Below the pieces are notes generated by a model, which worked only from the letters and a program-made list of their open reading frames with translations, searched no databases and was not told the DNA's origin. Both the position numbers and the translations under genes were made by a program. This document shows, piece by piece, positions 5,839-8,805 of a stretch of DNA of 8,805 bases. Position 1 is the first letter of the stretch; every line of letters starts with the position of its first letter. The DNA comes from JBBIRT01 sp037441725 (GTDB lineage Bacteria; Desulfobacterota; BSN033; UBA1163): the NCBI GenBank assembly GCA_037441725.1, contig JBBIRT010000130.1, forward strand, positions 1 to 8,805, given 5' to 3'.

Positions 5839-7050
5839 GTGAAGACCATTGAGGAGATAAATAAAAAGATTAGGGAAGGGAAGGCTGTTGTTCTGACGGC
5901 TGAGGAGGTCATTGACTATGCCTCTGAAAAAGGGATTAAAATGGCTGCTCAAGAAGTCGATGTTGTGACCACAGGAACCTTCGGTCCAATGTGTTCTTCA
6001 GGAGCTTACTTCAATGTAGGCCATACCAAACCCCGAATTAAACTTGGGGGAGGTAAAACCTATCTTAATGATGTACCGGTATATACTGGATTGGCAGCAG
6101 TCGATTTTTTTCTGGGGGCGACAGCCATGCCTGATGACGATCCGAGGAATAAAATTTTTCCAGGGAAGTTTGCCTATGGAGGGGGCCATGTCATTGAAGA
6201 ACTGGTTGCTGGTAAAGATGTGAGACTTACGGCCACGGCTTATGGGACGGACTGCTATCCCAGGAAGACCTTAGAAACTTATATCTCCTTGAAAGATATG
6301 AATGAAGCTGTCCTTTTTAACATCAGGAATGCCTATCAGAACTACAATGTGGCTGTCAATCTTTCGGATAAAGTAATCTATACTTATATGGGAGTCCTTC
6401 AACCTAAGTTGGGAAATGCGAATTATTGCAGTGCAGGACAGTTGAGCCCTTTACTCAACGATCCTTACTATAAAACCATTGGGATTGGGACTCGGATCTT
6501 CTTGGGCGGAGGGATTGGCTATGTAGTCGGAAGCGGAACCCAACATAATCCAAACGTAAAGAGGACAGAAGGGGGTGTGCCCAAGATGACTGCTGGAACA
6601 CTCGCTGTAAAGGGGGATCTCAAAATGATGAGTCCCAAATGGTTACGGGGAACATCCTTTACAGGATATGGGGCCACCCTCACCGTTGGGATTGGAATTC
6701 CCATCCCCATTTTAAATGAGGAGATCCTTCAATATACCACAGTCCGTGATGAGGATATTTTTGCTCAGGTAGTAGATTACAGTAATGATTACCCCCAGTG
6801 TATCCCTGAAAGCTTAGGGGAGGTAAATTATAAACAGCTCAAAAGTGGGAGGATTACGATTCAGGGGAAGGAGGTACCCACCTCTGGCCTTTCCAGCTAC
6901 TCCAAAGCGAGGGAGATTGCAAAGATTTTAAAAGATTGGATTGAGGCAGGAAAGTTTTTCTTAACTCAACCTGTCGAACTCCTTCCCTCTGTTGATTCTG
7001 GAATCGTTTTCAAAACATTAAAAGAACGACCGATTAAAAAAGTCGTTTAG
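5839..7050 (+). CDS. Homocysteine biosynthesis protein, DUF39 (HcyBio) family
   Basis: The 403-residue protein belongs to the DUF39 family, shown in methanogens to take part in making homocysteine from aspartate semialdehyde and sulfide. The visible signature is the N-terminal EEINKKIREGKAVVLTAEE segment, TTGTFGPMCSSGAYFN around Cys52, the YGGGHVIEELVAGKDVRLTA stretch, AYGTDCYPRK around Cys139, and the glycine-rich FLGGGIGYVVGSGTQHNP (221-238). Cys52 and Cys139 lie in conserved contexts and are the likely catalytic pair; Cys197 and Cys321 are further candidates. The start is GTG at 5839, with GGAGG at 5824-5828 and a ten-base spacer. The NIL/ferredoxin gene follows 80 bases on, the arrangement expected for this two-component pathway. 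It could replace the usual homoserine-activation route; the rest of the genome would have to show that. Confidence 0.9.
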   Translation: MKTIEEINKKIREGKAVVLTAEEVIDYASEKGIKMAAQEVDVVTTGTFGPMCSSGAYFNVGHTKPRIKLGGGKTYLNDVPVYTGLAAVDFFLGATAMPDDDPRNKIFPGKFAYGGGHVIEELVAGKDVRLTATAYGTDCYPRKTLETYISLKDMNEAVLFNIRNAYQNYNVAVNLSDKVIYTYMGVLQPKLGNANYCSAGQLSPLLNDPYYKTIGIGTRIFLGGGIGYVVGSGTQHNPNVKRTEGGVPKMTAGTLAVKGDLKMMSPKWLRGTSFTGYGATLTVGIGIPIPILNEEILQYTTVRDEDIFAQVVDYSNDYPQCIPESLGEVNYKQLKSGRITIQGKEVPTSGLSSYSKAREIAKILKDWIEAGKFFLTQPVELLPSVDSGIVFKTLKERPIKKVV

Positions 7051-7130
7051 CAAAAGGCGTCATGGAAAGCGCATAAGGATACTAAAACTCAACCCTCTAA
7101 ACATTCGGCTTAAAAGAAAGGAAGTCTCCC

Positions 7131-7538
7131 ATGCAGAAAAAAAGGATCGTCCTCAATTACCCTCCAAATCTTGTGGATCAACCCATCATCTCAAAGTTGG
7201 TCAAAGACTATGATTTGGTGGTCAATATTATGAGAGCTCGAATTACTCCAAAAGAGGAAGGCCGGCTTGTTTTGGAGCTTACAGGAAAGAGGGCAGGGAT
7301 CGAGGCAGGGTTTAAATACCTCCATGAGATAGGGGTGAAGATTCAGCCCTTGGCTCAAGATGTGAAGTGGCATGAAGATCGCTGTACCCATTGTACCGCC
7401 TGTATCAGCATCTGTCCTACAAAGGCATTGGATGTGGATAGAACAGAGATGAGGGTTTCATTTAAACGGGAGAAATGCATTGCCTGTGAACTCTGTATTC
7501 CTGTCTGTCCTTATCAGGCGATGGAAATCCTTTTTTAG
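7131..7538 (+). CDS. NIL-domain ferredoxin with two [4Fe-4S] clusters
   Basis: The 135-residue protein joins an N-terminal NIL domain (about residues 1-75, the small fold also found at the end of methionine ABC transporter ATPases) to a bacterial-type 2x[4Fe-4S] ferredoxin. The cluster motifs are complete: C85-x2-C88-x2-C91-x3-C95-P and C116-x2-C119-x2-C122-x3-C126-P. It is the standard partner of DUF39 proteins and probably supplies electrons for reductive thiol formation, with the NIL domain perhaps binding a sulfur amino acid or partner; those roles are inferred. ATG 7131 is preceded by AAAGGAAG (7117-7124) with a six-base spacer, a good start. It ends 15 bases before mnmA, so the two are very likely co-transcribed. 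Confidence 0.93.
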   Translation: MQKKRIVLNYPPNLVDQPIISKLVKDYDLVVNIMRARITPKEEGRLVLELTGKRAGIEAGFKYLHEIGVKIQPLAQDVKWHEDRCTHCTACISICPTKALDVDRTEMRVSFKREKCIACELCIPVCPYQAMEILF

Positions 7539-7553
7539 GGGGGAGAGAGCAGG

Positions 7554-8645
7554 TTGAAGCATAGGGTTGTAGTGGCCATGAGTGGAGGGGTTGATTCGAG
7601 CCTAGCAGCCTGGCTCCTAAAGGAGAGAGGTTATGAGGTCATTGGAGCGACGATGTGTATTGGGATCTTTGATAAAGGACAGGAGGGCCCTCCTCGATGT
7701 TGTGGCCTTTCGGATATAGAGGATGCTAGGCGTGTAGCCCTTCAGATTGGAATTCCCTTTCATGTTTTCCATTTGAGAGAGGAATTTGAAGAGATCATCC
7801 AATATTTTTGTGAAGAATATATTCAGGGGAGGACTCCCAATCCATGTATTCTTTGTAATGAGAAAGTGAAGTTTGGATATTTTTTACAAAAGGCCTTTGA
7901 ACTCGGTTCTGAATGGATGGCCACGGGTCATTATTCAAGATTGGATTATGATGGGGACCTCAAACGATATCTATTAAGAAAGGGAGTGGATAGGAAGAAG
8001 GATCAATCCTATGTCCTCTTCTCTTTAACCCAGGTGCAGTTCCAACATGCCTTATTCCCATTAGGAGAATTTCTGAAGGAGGAGGTTAGAAGAAGGGCCT
8101 TTCAATTGGGTCTTCGAATTCATGATAAACCTGAAAGCCAGGAGATCTGTTTCATCAGAGACCATTCCTATCATCCCTTCTTATCGGAAAAATTAAAGGA
8201 TGCTATTGAGCCTGGTCCGATTGTGGATAAGGATGGAAACATCTTGGGAAGACATCAAGGATTGCCATTCTATACCATTGGGCAAAGGCGGGGCCTTCGT
8301 TTAGCCAAGGGTAAACCTCTTTACGTGATTGGAATGAATCGAGAGAGAAATGAGATCATCGTTGGAGGGGAGGAAGAGGTCTATCAGGATACCTTTCTTG
8401 TCGAGTCCGTGAATTGGATTGTCCCTTATGAGAGGAATCCCTCTCATAAGGTTCAAGTCAAGATCAGGTATAACCATCCTGGATCAGAGGCAAGCCTTTC
8501 ACCTGAAGGTGAGGATAAGGTGATGGTTCGATTTCACTCTCCACAGAAGGCCATCACACCAGGACAGGCAGCTGTATTTTACCATGGAGATATTGTCTTG
8601 GGAGGGGGGTGGATCAAAGAGACCCTCCCTAAATGGAAACAATGA
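7554..8645 (+). CDS. mnmA: tRNA 2-thiouridylase MnmA, CxxC type
   Basis: MnmA makes the 2-thio group of wobble uridine 34 in Lys, Glu and Gln tRNAs, activating the uridine with ATP. The 363-residue length is normal. The PP-loop is SGGVDSS at 10-16. The nucleophile region reads TPNPCILCN (Cys98, Cys101) and the second catalytic cysteine is in SQEICF (Cys199). The GQRRGL motif and a C-terminal beta-barrel follow, and a CC pair lies at 49-50. The NPCxxC form gives three cysteines, unlike the NPDxxC of E. coli, and fits the class proposed to hold a [4Fe-4S] cluster. The start is TTG at 7554 after a GGGGGAG site with about eight bases spacing; the next in-frame ATG (7578) would cut off the first beta strand. 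Its TGA overlaps the next gene's ATG. Confidence 0.95.
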   Translation: MKHRVVVAMSGGVDSSLAAWLLKERGYEVIGATMCIGIFDKGQEGPPRCCGLSDIEDARRVALQIGIPFHVFHLREEFEEIIQYFCEEYIQGRTPNPCILCNEKVKFGYFLQKAFELGSEWMATGHYSRLDYDGDLKRYLLRKGVDRKKDQSYVLFSLTQVQFQHALFPLGEFLKEEVRRRAFQLGLRIHDKPESQEICFIRDHSYHPFLSEKLKDAIEPGPIVDKDGNILGRHQGLPFYTIGQRRGLRLAKGKPLYVIGMNRERNEIIVGGEEEVYQDTFLVESVNWIVPYERNPSHKVQVKIRYNHPGSEASLSPEGEDKVMVRFHSPQKAITPGQAAVFYHGDIVLGGGWIKETLPKWKQ

Positions 8646-8805
8646 ACATAGGATTAGAAGGAAAGATTAAAAAATTAGAAGAGATTTTTAAATCTATGGA
8701 GAAGGTGATCGTGGCCTTTTCAGGGGGGGTAGATAGTACCTTTTTACTGAGGATGGCAAAAGAGGCCTTGGGACTTGAAAATGTTCTGGCGGTCACCGCC
8801 CTTTC
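8642..8805 (+). CDS. larE: LarE-like ATP-dependent sulfur transferase, N-terminal part (3' end outside window)
   Basis: 54 codons are visible before the window ends. After a short helix (KIKKLEEIFKSMEKV) comes VIVAFSGGVDSTFLLRMAKEALG, with the PP-loop SGGVDST at 27-33, then ENVLAVTA. That order and spacing are typical of LarE, which gives up or relays sulfur to the pyridinium ring during synthesis of the nickel-pincer cofactor of lactate racemase; many LarE homologues have unknown substrates. NAD synthase- or ExsB-like PP-loop proteins are the alternatives. The cysteine(s) that tell sacrificial from cluster-bearing LarE lie beyond the window. ATG 8642 overlaps the mnmA stop as ATGA, so translation is probably coupled and the two are in one operon. 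No strong ribosome site is seen. Confidence 0.78.
   Translation, partial: MNIGLEGKIKKLEEIFKSMEKVIVAFSGGVDSTFLLRMAKEALGLENVLAVTAL

Noticed and set aside
7025..7047. AACGAC/GTCGTT inverted repeat at the end of the DUF39 gene
   Set aside because: It lies inside the coding sequence, has a six-bp stem with an 11-base loop, and no T run after it.

Overview
The window looks like chromosomal DNA from an anaerobic, sulfide-using bacterium, most plausibly Desulfobacterota/deltaproteobacterial or a nearby lineage. This is inference from gene content: a DUF39-type homocysteine biosynthesis protein with its NIL/ferredoxin partner, a cysteine-rich Rrf2 regulator, a CxxC-type MnmA and a LarE-like protein, all in moderately AT-rich DNA. 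No phage, plasmid, CRISPR or intact insertion sequence was seen. All convincing genes are on the + strand.

Layout. (1) 1-674: the 3' end of rplM and all of rpsI, closed by a strong hairpin terminator. (2) 675-1123: a gene-free stretch holding three copies of a short degenerate repeat and then a good sigma70-type promoter. (3) 1124-1918: a soluble histidine-kinase-like protein in which the phosphoacceptor His and the ATP-binding motifs have been replaced. (4) 1919-2151: a gap with another repeat copy. (5) 2170-4050: a small lipoprotein closely followed by tilS. (6) 4051-4260: a gap with a fifth repeat copy. (7) 4261-8805: a sulfur-metabolism block made of an Rrf2 regulator, cysteine synthase, homocysteine biosynthesis protein (DUF39), NIL-domain 2x[4Fe-4S] ferredoxin, mnmA, and the start of a LarE-like PP-loop sulfur transferase.

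How the genes fit together (partly inferred). Region 7 can be read as a sulfide-use module. Cysteine synthase puts sulfide into O-acetylserine. The DUF39/ferredoxin pair puts sulfide into aspartate semialdehyde to give homocysteine. MnmA and LarE are PP-loop ATPases that move sulfur into tRNA and small molecules. The leading Rrf2 protein has three cysteines placed as in the Fe-S sensors IscR and NsrR, so it may regulate the block.

The least expected signals are the five-copy intergenic repeat family, which I could align by eye but not identify, and the degenerate histidine kinase.
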